64,000 nt of DNA from Ruminococcus sp. (GCA_017558505.1 JAFYUM010000036.1:62001-126000); one strand, 5' to 3'; positions 1 through 9,517 are shown, counted from the stretch's first letter. Numbers and translations: made by a program. Notes: generated by a model from the sequence alone, not told the origin.

Positions 1-1543
1 TAGCCTTTGGTCTTGCCCATATTCTCTCGTCTGAAAGGCTCTTGTAAATTACAAGCTCCTCATTTGTTTCTGTATGATTTGCAATGGCGATTACCTCGTA
101 TTCATTTCCCTTGTAGTGGTGATATATACCGCCCACAACAACCTCAGTTTCCTCGAAAGCCTCCTCATAAGCAGGAGCAGCTTCAGGCTGATTATTCACA
201 ATATCATCAGAAACGATAATCATTGCAGTAAATGGCTGCATAGAAATATGTGCATTGCCGTTGTTTACATCAATTGGCTGACCGCTTAAAACGTCAACAA
301 GTGCAGGAAGATGTGTGCCGAAATTGAAATCATACTGATAATCAGCAAGGTTGAGGGCGACGTATACTGTCTGGTCACCAAGAACTTTTTTGAAAAGAAG
401 CTGCTGATTGGTTATCTGCATTTTCTCATAGCTGCCTGTGCGGAGTGCAGGATATGCCTTGTATGCTCTGCCCAGCTTTACAATGTGCTTGTAAAGGCTT
501 ATGTTCTCCCATTCCATATCTGCGAGGTGAAGGCATGGACGGAGATTATCGTCGGAATTATTCTCCTTGCGTCCCTGTATACCGTACTCGCTGCCGTAAT
601 AAATTGACGGAATACCTGGCATTGTATACATAAGAGTATAAACAAGCGGAAGATGTGCAGGATTATTTACAGTACTTGCAAGACGGTTTACATCATGATT
701 GTCAACAAATGTGTAAAGGTTGATATTTCTGTAAATACCACCGTTTGCACCGGACTGACGGTTGATTGAATAGTCAATTTCAAAGTAGTTCTTGTCATTG
801 TGGGATGACCACAATCCCTTGAAGCACTCATAGTTTGTAACGCTGTCCAGCATTTCAGGATTTGCCCAGCGGTTGTAATCGCCGTGGATAATTTCACCCA
901 TAAGCCAGAAATCAGACTTTTTGCCCTTACAGAAATCACGTATTCTCTTGAAAAAGTTGAAGTCTATGCAGTCAGCCGCATCAAAGCGTATACCGTCGAT
1001 GCCAAAAGACTCAATCCAGTAGTTTACAGCGTCGATTAAGTGGTCACAAACGCCTGTATTCTGTAAATTGAGCTTTACAAGGTTATAGTGACCGTTCCAG
1101 CCCTCGTACCAGAAAGGATCACCGCAGGGGGACTGTCCGCCGAAGTTGAGGTTGTGGAACCAACCGCAGTATTCGGAGCTCTGTCCCTTTTCCTGTATAT
1201 CGACAAATTGTGGGAATTTTCTTCCTACGTGGTTGAAAACACCGTCGAGAATAACCCTTATACCTGCCTCGTGAAGCTTATCGCAGATAAAGCGGAAAGA
1301 GTTGTTATCGCCGAGACGACGGTCAATTTTCTTATAGTCAACAGTATCGTATCCGTGTTCTACGGATTCAAAAACAGGTCCGAAATATACAGCGTCAACG
1401 TTCATTTCTTTAAGATGCGGAATCCAGTCAATTACCTTGTCAAGGCGATAGGAAACATCGCTGCTGAAATCGTTGAACTTCGGTGCACCGCAGAAACCAA
1501 GCGGATAGATGTGATAGATAATGGCGTTATCGTACCAATTCAT
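1..1543 (-). CDS. GH13 alpha-amylase-family glycosidase fused to a C-terminal DUF1653 domain (3' end beyond window)
   Basis: The frame is open for 514 codons from ATG at 1543 to the window edge with no stop, so the C terminus is missing. It begins MNWYDNAIIYHIYPLG, a typical start of a GH13 barrel. The GH13 catalytic triad is visible: nucleophile Asp188 in GIRFDAAD, acid/base Glu217 in LMGEIIHGD, and Asp284 in FVDNHDVNR. There is no signal peptide, so action on imported maltodextrins or related alpha-glucans in the cytoplasm is inferred. The last 60 or so residues (GGIYHHYKGNEYEVIAIANH, then EELVIYKS and RIWARP) match the small DUF1653 domain, which usually stands alone; the fusion is unusual. 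The start follows a GGGG Shine-Dalgarno and lies 15 bp after the HD gene, so the two are probably co-transcribed. Exact substrate unknown. Confidence 0.88.
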   Translation of the reverse strand, partial: MNWYDNAIIYHIYPLGFCGAPKFNDFSSDVSYRLDKVIDWIPHLKEMNVDAVYFGPVFESVEHGYDTVDYKKIDRRLGDNNSFRFICDKLHEAGIRVILDGVFNHVGRKFPQFVDIQEKGQSSEYCGWFHNLNFGGQSPCGDPFWYEGWNGHYNLVKLNLQNTGVCDHLIDAVNYWIESFGIDGIRFDAADCIDFNFFKRIRDFCKGKKSDFWLMGEIIHGDYNRWANPEMLDSVTNYECFKGLWSSHNDKNYFEIDYSINRQSGANGGIYRNINLYTFVDNHDVNRLASTVNNPAHLPLVYTLMYTMPGIPSIYYGSEYGIQGRKENNSDDNLRPCLHLADMEWENISLYKHIVKLGRAYKAYPALRTGSYEKMQITNQQLLFKKVLGDQTVYVALNLADYQYDFNFGTHLPALVDVLSGQPIDVNNGNAHISMQPFTAMIIVSDDIVNNQPEAAPAYEEAFEETEVVVGGIYHHYKGNEYEVIAIANHTETNEELVIYKSLSDERIWARPKA

Positions 1544-1558
1544 AATTAAAAACCCCTT

Positions 1559-2155
1559 TTATTTATTAGAACCTTCAATGAAATATGAAGCTTCCATATC
1601 TGCAACATGGAGAGCAAAGGCGAGAGGATACATTTCCAGAGCCTTGCCGATAGTATTTTTGTCCTCGATGCCCGAAAAGCCCATATGCCAACGGATAGCA
1701 CAGGCTTCATCACGGGTAAGTCTTCCCTCTCCGTAGAGATATCCGGAGATAATGTAGACGGATTTTTCACCGTGACCATAGGGAAGCGTGTCATTTATTG
1801 CATAAAACGGCACTTTTTCCCATTGTCCTGTTGATTCGTTTTTCTTATTGCGGAGCTCAGTGGTATAGAAATTTATTTTGCATAAATCATGGAGCAGGGC
1901 AACAATGGCAATACTTTCCTCAGAAAAGTCCATATTGTACATTTCTTTTACTCTCGGGCGTGAGAGATAGTCTTTCAGGCAGTGGTAGACGTTTACGCTG
2001 TGCTCTACAAGACCGCCCTCGTATGAACCGTGATAGCGTGTACTGCTGGGAGCTGTGAAAAAATCCGATTTTTTCAGGTATTCAAGCAGCTTGTCGGCTC
2101 CTTGCCTTTTGATATTTTCTGTATATATCTGAATAAATTCTTCTTTAGCAGTCAT
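1559..2155 (-). CDS. HD-domain phosphohydrolase-like protein
   Basis: A 198-residue protein with the metal-binding signature of the HD superfamily: a His in GGLVEHSVNVYHC near residue 52, the HD pair in ALLHDLCKIN near residue 90, and downstream His/Asp residues in RWHMGF and LHVADMEAS. Members are metal-dependent phosphohydrolases acting on nucleotides or RNA ends, but the substrate cannot be told here. The start is fixed by an AGGAG sequence 8 bp upstream and a good promoter at 2193-2221. It is the first gene of a probable two-gene transcript with the GH13 enzyme; no functional link between the two is obvious. Confidence 0.8.
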   Translation of the reverse strand: MTAKEEFIQIYTENIKRQGADKLLEYLKKSDFFTAPSSTRYHGSYEGGLVEHSVNVYHCLKDYLSRPRVKEMYNMDFSEESIAIVALLHDLCKINFYTTELRNKKNESTGQWEKVPFYAINDTLPYGHGEKSVYIISGYLYGEGRLTRDEACAIRWHMGFSGIEDKNTIGKALEMYPLAFALHVADMEASYFIEGSNK

Positions 2156-2192
2156 AAGTTTTACTCCTATATGAATTTGATATGATATATAT

Positions 2193-2221
2193 TATATCAT
2201 ATTTTCAGTAAAATTACAAGG
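2193..2221 (-). promoter_or_regulatory. sigma-A-type promoter of the HD/GH13 transcript
   Basis: Read on the minus strand: TTGTAA (2216-2221), 17-bp spacer, TATAAT (2193-2198), upstream of the HD-gene start at 2155. Confidence 0.65.
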
Positions 2222-2430
2222 GAAACCGTCTGACATATCGTATAATTTTCATTGTGGAATTTGTGTATTCTGACAAGGTTGAAATAAATCAGAAAATAAA
2301 ACCATAGGGGCGGTCTTTGCAGTCAGCATTGAAATACAGGCTTTTTCTACAGACCGGTGGCGGATATTATCCGCCTTAATTCCTGATAATCATGTAGGGT
2401 GCGATAGTTCCTGCAAAAAAATCATTATAC

Positions 2431-2465
2431 AAAAGAAAAAAACGGCAGAATAAATCTACCGTTTT
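2431..2465 (-). terminator. rho-independent terminator of the hydrolase-tex-GIY operon
   Basis: On the minus strand an AAAACGGUAG/CUGCCGUUUU stem (one G-U pair, 7-nt loop) is followed by a U-rich run. It lies 19 bp past the GIY-YIG stop codon. Confidence 0.75.
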
Positions 2466-2483
2466 ATAATTCTTAATTCTGAA

Positions 2484-2792
2484 TTAATTGCACATTACGC
2501 ATTGCCTGAATTCTTCTCCGAAAAAATCCGACAGGGACTTTTCCTTTTCAATAAGCTGTAATTTCTGTATCCGTTTCAGCCTTTTTATAGCATATTCAAG
2601 CTTTGAAGCGACGCTTCTGCCGTCACAGCTCCAAACAGCCATGATCTCCTCTGGAGGGTTGGCACGGGTAAATTTTGCACCCTTTTTACCTTCGGAATGT
2701 TCAGCAAACCGCCGTTCAATATCCGTGGTAATTCCTGTGTAGAGCCGTTCGTCACGACATTTTATGATGTATACAAAGTATTTTTTTATCAC
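2484..2792 (-). CDS. GIY-YIG nuclease-superfamily protein (UPF0213/YhbQ type)
   Basis: A 102-residue single-domain protein. FVYIIKC followed by LYTGIT gives the GIY-YIG core in the VYI...YTG variant, then an Arg in DIERRFAEH and a Glu in SKLEYAIKRLK supply the usual catalytic positions. The length fits the stand-alone UPF0213 family, small proteins with probable structure-specific DNA endonuclease activity and no settled role. Its ATG overlaps the tex stop codon by 4 bp (ATGA), so it is translationally coupled as the last gene of the operon and is followed by a terminator. Confidence 0.87.
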   Translation of the reverse strand: MIKKYFVYIIKCRDERLYTGITTDIERRFAEHSEGKKGAKFTRANPPEEIMAVWSCDGRSVASKLEYAIKRLKRIQKLQLIEKEKSLSDFFGEEFRQCVMCN

Positions 2793-5062
2793 TTCTGCTT
2801 AATTCTGAATGCACTGTTGCTTATCTTTGAAGCGTCAAAGCCCTTTTTCTCACGCTTTTCACGGCGGGGCTTATTCTGCTTTTTCTGCTCCTTTTTCTGC
2901 TGCTCATTCTTTTCAGCTTCGTCGTCAAGTCGCATTGTAAGAGCAATTCTGTTACGCTTTACGTCAACTTCAAGTACACGTACCTTTACGATTTCACCAA
3001 CCTTTACAGCTTCAAGAGGATGTTTGATGTAACGGTTGCAAATCTGTGAAATGTGAACGAGTCCGTCCTCGTGTACACCGATATCAACGAATGCGCCGAA
3101 ATCAATGATATTGCGGACAGTTCCCACAAGCTCCATACCGGGCTTTAAATCCTTTATTTCCATAATATCGCCGCTGCGGAGAAGTGGAGGAGGAAGTTCA
3201 TCACGGAGGTCACGACCGGGCTTTTTAAGCTCGCCGATAATATCAGTAAGTGTTGGCACACCGATGCCAAGCTTCTCGCTTACGCTTTCAATATTTACGC
3301 TGTCAGATACGGATATTCCACCGCCTGCAACGTCTGCAAGGGTAAATCCGCTTTCATTTATGAGAGCTTCAGCAGCCTTATAGCTTTCGGGATGAACTGC
3401 TGTATTGTCAAGGGGATTTTTTCCGTCACGTACACGGAGGAAGCCTGCACACTGCTCAAATGCTTTTTTACCGAGCTTCGGAACCTTCATAAGCTCCTTT
3501 CTGTCGGTAAATCTGCCGTTTTCCTCACGGTATGCAACAATATTCTTTGCAACTGCGGAGTTGATACCTGCAATATATGAAAGAAGTGAATGTGAAGCTG
3601 TATTGAGGTCAACACCAACAGAGTTTACGCAGTCCTCAACAACACCTGAAAGTGCGTCGCTCATACGTGCCTGCGGCATATCGTGCTGATACTGTCCTAC
3701 ACCGATAGCCTTTGGTTCGATTTTTACAAGTTCGGCAAGAGGATCCTGCAAACGTCTTGCGATTGAAACCGCACTTCTGAGGGAAACATCGTAGTCGGGG
3801 AACTCCTCTGCCGCAAGCTTTGATGCGGAATAAACAGATGCACCAGCCTCGCTTACTACGATGTAGCTTACCTTCTGCGGAATTTCACTGATTACCTCTG
3901 CGGCAAACTGTTCTGTTTCACGGGAAGCTGTACCGTTTCCGATAGAAATTGTAGTAACGCCGTGCTTTTCAATAAGCTCCTTGATAATCTTCTTTGAAAG
4001 AGCAATATTTGTCTTGGGGCCGGGTGTGCAGTATACAACATTCGTATCAAGCACCTTGCCTGTAGCGTCAATTACAGCAACCTTACAGCCTGTACGGTAA
4101 CCGGGGTCAAGTCCGAGGATAACGCTGTTTTTGAGTGGCGGCTGGAGGAGAAGCTGACGGAGATTTGAAGCAAACACCTTGATAGATTCCTCTGTGGCAT
4201 TTGCTGTCATCTCAGAACGGATTTCACGCTCAATTGAGGGGAAAATCAGTCGCTTGTAGCCGTCCTCTGCGGCAGCACGTACAAGCTCTCCGCAGGCATT
4301 GTTGGCTTTTATGTATTTGCTGAAAATTATGTCTGTTGCAATTGTTTCGTCAAGAATGATTGCAACCTTTAAGAAACCTTCCTTTTCGCCTCTGTCAAGG
4401 GCAAGTATACGGTGGTTGGCAATGCTTGAAACGGATTCTGAATATTCATAATAGTTTGTGTAAACACTTTCTGCTTCGGGATCAGACGCCTTTGAGGTGA
4501 TTGTTCCCTTGTCATTTGCAGCTGAACGGAGCTTTTTACGGAGTTCAGCATCATCTGAAATATCCTCAGCGATAATGTCCATAGCACCCTGAATAGCATC
4601 GGCAGCGTCGGGAACTTCCTTTTCCTCATTTACAAAAGCAGCAGCCTCGTCCTCGGGATTTGTGGAATTTTCCTGTGCCATAATAATAACTGCAAGGGGT
4701 TCAAGTCCCTTTTCACGGGCAATGCTTGCACGGGTACGTCTTTTCGGCTTGAATGGACGGTAAATATCCTCCACCTCAACGAGAGTAACAGCGGCGGCGA
4801 TTGCGTTTTCGATTTCGGGAGTCATCTTTTCCTGATCTGTGATAGCTGTACGAACCTCCTCCTTACGCTTTTCAAGGTTGCGGAGGTAGGTAAGTCTGTC
4901 GGAAAGCTCACGGAGAATCTGGTCATCCAGAGAACCTGTAACTTCCTTTCTGTATCGTGCGATAAATGGAATTGTAGCGCCCTCGTCAATAAGGTTTACC
5001 GTATTGTCAACCTGTTCCTGTCGGAGTGAAAATTCCTGTGCTAAAGTTTTGTTGATATCCAT
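2789..5062 (-). CDS. tex: Tex family RNA-binding transcription accessory protein
   Basis: 757 residues, full length for Tex. The order is as expected: an N-terminal helical region (LAQEFSLRQEQVDNTV), the conserved TIPFIARYRKEVTG segment, a YqgF/RuvC-like domain starting near residue 315 (VILGLDPGYRTGCKVAVID), helix-hairpin-helix motifs (SYIAGINSAVAKNIV, VPKLGKKAFEQCAGF), and an S1 RNA-binding domain near residues 640-710 (GTVRNIIDFGAFVDIGVHED). The tail is Lys/Arg-rich. Tex binds nucleic acids and affects transcription and ribosome-linked stress processes; its precise role in Clostridia is not settled. It starts 5 bp after the upstream hydrolase and overlaps the downstream nuclease gene. Confidence 0.96.
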   Translation of the reverse strand: MDINKTLAQEFSLRQEQVDNTVNLIDEGATIPFIARYRKEVTGSLDDQILRELSDRLTYLRNLEKRKEEVRTAITDQEKMTPEIENAIAAAVTLVEVEDIYRPFKPKRRTRASIAREKGLEPLAVIIMAQENSTNPEDEAAAFVNEEKEVPDAADAIQGAMDIIAEDISDDAELRKKLRSAANDKGTITSKASDPEAESVYTNYYEYSESVSSIANHRILALDRGEKEGFLKVAIILDETIATDIIFSKYIKANNACGELVRAAAEDGYKRLIFPSIEREIRSEMTANATEESIKVFASNLRQLLLQPPLKNSVILGLDPGYRTGCKVAVIDATGKVLDTNVVYCTPGPKTNIALSKKIIKELIEKHGVTTISIGNGTASRETEQFAAEVISEIPQKVSYIVVSEAGASVYSASKLAAEEFPDYDVSLRSAVSIARRLQDPLAELVKIEPKAIGVGQYQHDMPQARMSDALSGVVEDCVNSVGVDLNTASHSLLSYIAGINSAVAKNIVAYREENGRFTDRKELMKVPKLGKKAFEQCAGFLRVRDGKNPLDNTAVHPESYKAAEALINESGFTLADVAGGGISVSDSVNIESVSEKLGIGVPTLTDIIGELKKPGRDLRDELPPPLLRSGDIMEIKDLKPGMELVGTVRNIIDFGAFVDIGVHEDGLVHISQICNRYIKHPLEAVKVGEIVKVRVLEVDVKRNRIALTMRLDDEAEKNEQQKKEQKKQNKPRREKREKKGFDASKISNSAFRIKQK

Positions 5063-5067
5063 TTGAT

Positions 5068-6033
5068 TTATCCTTCCTTTATATCATTATCTGTATTCTG
5101 ATTTATTCTGTCAATCCATGAAAACATGGTTTTGGCGATATCCCTGTATACGAGTATGTTATTTTTCTCATTGATAACCTCGTGACGCATATTGTCAAAA
5201 AGGCGGTGTGATATGCTGTCGTAGCCACGTTTGCGCAGTGCTTCCACAGCCTTGAAAAATCGCTTTTCCGATAACATAACCGGGTCTTTTTTACCTGATA
5301 TAAAGCGTATTGGCAGCTGGTGGGAAGTTACTTTCCAGCCTCTTTTACTGTATGCTTCTTTGAACAGAAACAGCAGGGATTCATATCCGCTTAAACTATA
5401 AACATAGTTTGAAAGAGGATTGGCATTTAGTTCCTCCACAACCTCTTTGCGGCTTGTAAGCCACGAGCGGGGAGTTGTACCGAAGCCCTTATTGAAAAGC
5501 TTTTCTGCGGCAGCTTCGACCTTATCAATTTTATTGCGTATATCGCCGCCCTTTGAAATAGCTGAACCGATAGCACGTACGGGGGCGGAAAATGCACTGT
5601 AGGCAGGCGTGCCCAGAAGTATAACGCCGTCAACAGCGTTGTCGTTTTCCTTGAGAAAGCATATAGTGCCGAGAGCTCCCATGCTATGACCGATTATGAA
5701 GCAGGGGAGCCCACTGAAAGCTTCGCGGACAAATTTATTGAATTGAACTATATCTGCAATGAAACCCTCACCGCCGTTTTCGTACATAAAGCCTAAATCG
5801 CCTTCCTCACGTACGCTGTGACCGTGACCTCTGTTGTCGTGGATAACGGTTATAAAGCCCTGGTCGGCAAGGTAGTCCATAAAGTCGAAATATCGTTCCT
5901 TATATTCGTTCATGCCGTGTATAATCTGAACAACACCGTAAATATTGCCGGGTGGAACAGCGGCAACGGCTGATATATTCAGTCCGTCAAAGTCTGATAT
6001 AAAACTGAAATCCTTTAAATCTGCATTTATCAT
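5068..6033 (-). CDS. alpha/beta hydrolase (monoacylglycerol lipase / serine aminopeptidase S33 type)
   Basis: An alpha/beta-hydrolase fold with HGMNEYKERY (oxyanion region), HDNRGHGHS, nucleophile elbow GHSMGALG and a late His in NMRHEVIN, as in YtpA/PldB-like lysophospholipases. There is no signal peptide, so a cytoplasmic or membrane-associated esterase is likely. The ATG at 6033 is preferred because AGGTG sits 7 bp upstream; a GTG at 6051 would add six residues but has no ribosome-binding site. It is the first gene of an operon with tex and the GIY-YIG gene, driven by the promoter at 6093-6121. Substrate unknown. Confidence 0.85.
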   Translation of the reverse strand: MINADLKDFSFISDFDGLNISAVAAVPPGNIYGVVQIIHGMNEYKERYFDFMDYLADQGFITVIHDNRGHGHSVREEGDLGFMYENGGEGFIADIVQFNKFVREAFSGLPCFIIGHSMGALGTICFLKENDNAVDGVILLGTPAYSAFSAPVRAIGSAISKGGDIRNKIDKVEAAAEKLFNKGFGTTPRSWLTSRKEVVEELNANPLSNYVYSLSGYESLLFLFKEAYSKRGWKVTSHQLPIRFISGKKDPVMLSEKRFFKAVEALRKRGYDSISHRLFDNMRHEVINEKNNILVYRDIAKTMFSWIDRINQNTDNDIKEG

Positions 6034-6092
6034 AAATTTCACCTGTGTCACAATTTGTGGACGGGGTAACCCCCTGATAAGTGTACCTTTCT

Positions 6093-6121
6093 ATTTTAAC
6101 ATATAATTTTATAAAATGCAA
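6093..6121 (-). promoter_or_regulatory. sigma-A-type promoter of the hydrolase-tex operon
   Basis: On the minus strand: TTGCAT (6116-6121), 17-bp spacer, TAAAAT (6093-6098). The 5' leader holds a small GGGGTAACCCC hairpin (about 6062-6074). Confidence 0.6.
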
Positions 6122-6262
6122 GTTTTTTGTAAGGAGAATAAAAAAATATCTGAAAATATTGACGAATTTAAGATTATTTTAAGACATTTGCTGTATAATT
6201 TAGGAAAATAGAGAGAGCTATGGTATGATATCTAAATCCCGAAAAGAAAAGGAGTTTTTGTT

Positions 6263-9200
6263 ATGAATAAGAAAACATTTATATCAGGTTTTTCATCAGC
6301 TGCTATTGCTGCAGTTGCTTCACTTTCACTTGCATCTGTATCCGCAATGGCCGCAGATGTTGTTTATGGTGATGCAAACTGTGACGGTAACGTTACAATT
6401 GCCGATGCAACTGCAATATTTCAGACTATAGGAAATCCTGATAAGTATTTACTTTCTGAAAAAGGCACAAACAATGCAGATGTATACGACAGAGGCGACG
6501 GCATTACAGCAATGGACGCTATGTCAATTCAGAAATTCGATGCAAAAATGATTGCCGAACTGCCCGAGAGCTGGCAGAACGGACAGGCACCTGTTGATCC
6601 CGTAGCGTCAAAGACATTGATACATCTTAACGGTGATTCAGCAACAGTTGAGGGTGATTATGCTGAGGTAAACGGTGGAGTTGTTACAATCAGTCATTCC
6701 GGCGAGTTCTGGATTGACGGTACACTTACTGACGGTCAGATTAATGTGAATATTGCTGATGAAGTGGCTGACGCTGAAACAGTGAAAATTTACCTTAACG
6801 GCGTGAATATCACAGGTAAAAGTGCTCCTGCAATTTATATAACAAATGCAGAAAATACATCTGTTAACATTGTTGACGGCACGGAAAACACAATTACAGA
6901 TGGCGATACGGCATATGCAGGAGATTTTGTCGGTGCAGCACTTATTGAGGCAAAGGATGATATCACATTCAAGGGCGGCGAAAAGGGTACAGGTGTGCTT
7001 ACAATTACTGCAAATACACAGGATGCCCTCGTCTGCAACAATGATATCAAGTTTACAGGCGGTACTGTCAACATTAATACTCTCAATGATACAGACAAGA
7101 CAAACGCTGTAAACGGCAAGAAGTCCGTAACTGTCAAGGATATAGCTGTTCTCAATATTGACGCAGAGGGCGACGGTCTGAAATCTTCAAAGGGCGATGT
7201 CGCAATTGAGGGTGGTACAGTTTCTATAAAGGCTGGAAATGACGCTGTACAGGCTGAAACCACCATTGATATTTCAGGCGGTACTGTTATCGCAGGCGGC
7301 GACAGAGGTCTTACAGCTGTTGTGGGTGTAAATATCACAGGAGGAAAGGTTGCGGCTACCGCTACCGATAATCAGATTGATACAACTCTTATGACAGGTA
7401 CAACTCAGAATACACTTCTCTTTAATTGTGTTGATGATGCCGCAAATACTGACAGTTGCTGGAAAAAGGCTAATTCCTTCGGCGGATTTGAGTTTACAAA
7501 GAAGTTCAGGTATGTTCTTCTTAGTTCTCCTGATTTCACAACAGGCAAGGAATTTACATTTACAAATGCTTCCAATGGCTCTGCACTTTTACACGGTGAA
7601 AACAATGCAAAGTTTGTTGTTTCGGGAGCAATCAGTACATTTGACAATGTACAGCTTGCGGCGGCATCTCCTCCGTCAGATACACCTGCACCTGCTGACG
7701 GTTACAGCGTAACTTTAAGTGGTACATCAATTCAGTCTGACGCCCCTGCAAGTGTGGCTTCATCTGCTGACGGAAAGTTGACAATCACACAGCCTGGCAC
7801 ATTTGCTGTTTCGGGCGAAGCAAAGGACGTTCAGATTTACGTTAACGTTGACAAGACAGCATATCCTGACGGAGTTGTTGAACTCGACTTTATGGGAGCT
7901 GATATTTCAAACAGCAAAACCGCACCGATTTACGTAAATTCAATTGGTGATGAAGTTCAGATAGTTGCAAAGGCTGGCACTGTAAATATAATCTCTGACG
8001 GTACTGCACATACCGAATGCTACACAAACAGTGACGGCGAAACCGTTACCGTTGAGGGTGCAATCTTCTCAAAAGATGACCTTAAAATCAAGGGGTCAGG
8101 CACTCTCACGGTTAACGGCAACGTGTCGGACGCAATCGTTTGCAAGAACGATTTAAAAATCTACAACGGAACAATTACAGTAAATGCCGTTGACGACGGT
8201 GTAAGAGGAAAAGATAGTGTAACTGTGGGAAATGCCGCAGATACAGACTTTTCCGCACTTAACCTCACAGTAAATACAACACAGGGTGACGGTATCAAGT
8301 CCACAGGAACTGACGCTTCAACTGCTGATAAGGCTTACGGAAATATCACAATAAACGGCGGTATTGTTGATATAAATTCCTACGCTGACGGTATACAGGC
8401 TGAACAGAGTGTTGTTATAAACGGCGGTACAATCGACATCTACACATATGAAGGTTCTGGCTTCTCAGGCACTGTTTCTGGCAATACAGGGGGCTGGGGA
8501 GGAAGTACTTCTACAGCTTCTCCCGATGTTTCCGCAAAGGGCATAAAGGCGGTTGGTCTTTACGATGCGGCAGGTACTACATGGCAGAGCGTTGGTGATA
8601 TTACCATAAACGGCGGCACAATTACCGTTGATTCCTCAGATGACGCTATTCATTGCGGCGGTGCTATGAATCTTTTAGGCGGTATTATGAAGCTTGCCAC
8701 AGCCGATGACGGTGTTCATTCCGACCATGATGTAACAATCGGACAGGGTACAGCCGATACTTTTGACGATGTTCAGATTATCGTATCAAAGGGCTATGAG
8801 GGTATCGAGGGACTCAATATCACAATGAACAGCGGAACTGTTATCTGCAACACAACCGATGACGGTTTCAATGCGGCTGGCGGTGCTGACGGCTCAGGCG
8901 GCGGCAATAATATGGGTTGGCGACCTGGCGGAATGCAGACTGGCGGCGGAAATTATTCTCTTAATTTAAAGGGCGGATTTGCTCTTGTGAATGTAACTGA
9001 CGGTGACCATGACGGATTCGACTCCAACGGCTCATTAACAATTTCAGGCGGATATTGCGTAACAAACGGCAATGAGGCTTTCGACTGTGACGGCACAAAG
9101 AGCTGTACAGGAGGCATATGGGTTGAAAATACAGGCTCAGGCGGCATGGGCGGCGGCTTTGGCGGAATGGGAGGCGGAAGCCTTACCGCATCTGTTAGTG

Positions 9201-9436
9201 CAAGCGGCTCAGCAAGCAAGGGTACAAGAATTTCACTTGTAGGCTCTGACAATAAGGTTATTGTTTCATTTATTGCAGGCAAAAATGTCAGCAACTTCAA
9301 GGCAGGCGGTTCAAACGTAAGCGGAAAATTCTACACAGGCGGCGAATTAAGCGGTTCAACATATTTCCAGACCGTTGATGATTCACAGTCTGCGGCCTAC
9401 GGCGGAACTCTCACAGGCGGAACAGCGCTGAATTGA
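6263..9436 (+). CDS. secreted N-terminal-dockerin protein with two Cthe_2159-like beta-helix carbohydrate-binding regions
   Basis: 1057 residues. Residues 1-31 are a signal peptide ending SAMA. Residues about 35-102 are a dockerin: two Ca-binding repeats (GDANCDGNVTIADATAIF and GDGITAMDAMSIQ) with a Ruminococcus-type insert. The rest is two tandem regions (about 115-465 and 483-1040) rich in short strand repeats such as DITFKGG, GVLTITANTQDALVCNND and GDGLKSSKGD; these resemble Cthe_2159, a cellulose-binding protein with a polysaccharide-lyase-like beta-helix. A DTPAPAD linker separates them and a Gly-rich stretch (GGMGGGFGGMGGG) lies near the end. The likely role is a structural or binding subunit docked on a cellulosomal scaffoldin; lyase activity is not excluded. 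Start fixed by AAAGGAG 8 bp upstream; monocistronic, with its own terminator. Confidence 0.88.
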   Translation: MNKKTFISGFSSAAIAAVASLSLASVSAMAADVVYGDANCDGNVTIADATAIFQTIGNPDKYLLSEKGTNNADVYDRGDGITAMDAMSIQKFDAKMIAELPESWQNGQAPVDPVASKTLIHLNGDSATVEGDYAEVNGGVVTISHSGEFWIDGTLTDGQINVNIADEVADAETVKIYLNGVNITGKSAPAIYITNAENTSVNIVDGTENTITDGDTAYAGDFVGAALIEAKDDITFKGGEKGTGVLTITANTQDALVCNNDIKFTGGTVNINTLNDTDKTNAVNGKKSVTVKDIAVLNIDAEGDGLKSSKGDVAIEGGTVSIKAGNDAVQAETTIDISGGTVIAGGDRGLTAVVGVNITGGKVAATATDNQIDTTLMTGTTQNTLLFNCVDDAANTDSCWKKANSFGGFEFTKKFRYVLLSSPDFTTGKEFTFTNASNGSALLHGENNAKFVVSGAISTFDNVQLAAASPPSDTPAPADGYSVTLSGTSIQSDAPASVASSADGKLTITQPGTFAVSGEAKDVQIYVNVDKTAYPDGVVELDFMGADISNSKTAPIYVNSIGDEVQIVAKAGTVNIISDGTAHTECYTNSDGETVTVEGAIFSKDDLKIKGSGTLTVNGNVSDAIVCKNDLKIYNGTITVNAVDDGVRGKDSVTVGNAADTDFSALNLTVNTTQGDGIKSTGTDASTADKAYGNITINGGIVDINSYADGIQAEQSVVINGGTIDIYTYEGSGFSGTVSGNTGGWGGSTSTASPDVSAKGIKAVGLYDAAGTTWQSVGDITINGGTITVDSSDDAIHCGGAMNLLGGIMKLATADDGVHSDHDVTIGQGTADTFDDVQIIVSKGYEGIEGLNITMNSGTVICNTTDDGFNAAGGADGSGGGNNMGWRPGGMQTGGGNYSLNLKGGFALVNVTDGDHDGFDSNGSLTISGGYCVTNGNEAFDCDGTKSCTGGIWVENTGSGGMGGGFGGMGGGSLTASVSASGSASKGTRISLVGSDNKVIVSFIAGKNVSNFKAGGSNVSGKFYTGGELSGSTYFQTVDDSQSAAYGGTLTGGTALN

Positions 9437-9454
9437 GCTAATTAAGAATTAATG

Positions 9455-9486
9455 GACGGCAGATTAATTTCTGCCGTCTGTTTTTG
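9455..9486 (+). terminator. rho-independent terminator of the dockerin gene
   Basis: A perfect 9-bp stem GACGGCAGA/TCTGCCGTC with a 6-nt loop, then TGTTTTT. Confidence 0.88.
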
Positions 9487-9517
9487 TACACTGAATATTA
9501 TCTGTGGGAAAAATTAT

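Larger units (their letters stand above)
2156..2483. other. 328-bp intergenic region with a promoter and a terminator
   Basis: No credible gene is seen. The left end holds the promoter and ribosome-binding site of the HD gene, the right end the terminator of the GIY-YIG gene. Between them a GGCGG-ATATTAT-CCGCC hairpin (about 2349-2367) and AT-rich sequence are the only structure noticed. Confidence 0.6.

Noticed and set aside
1088..1549. Plus-strand frames of 70-150 codons in the first 1.5 kb
   Set aside because: They are antisense to the GH13 gene, whose catalytic residues all lie in one minus-strand frame.
6835..7338. A 167-codon open frame antisense to the dockerin gene (and similar long antisense frames at 9300-8953, 42495-42034, 51088-50741)
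   Set aside because: They lie opposite genes with clear domain matches, have no ribosome-binding site and reflect the codon composition of the real gene.
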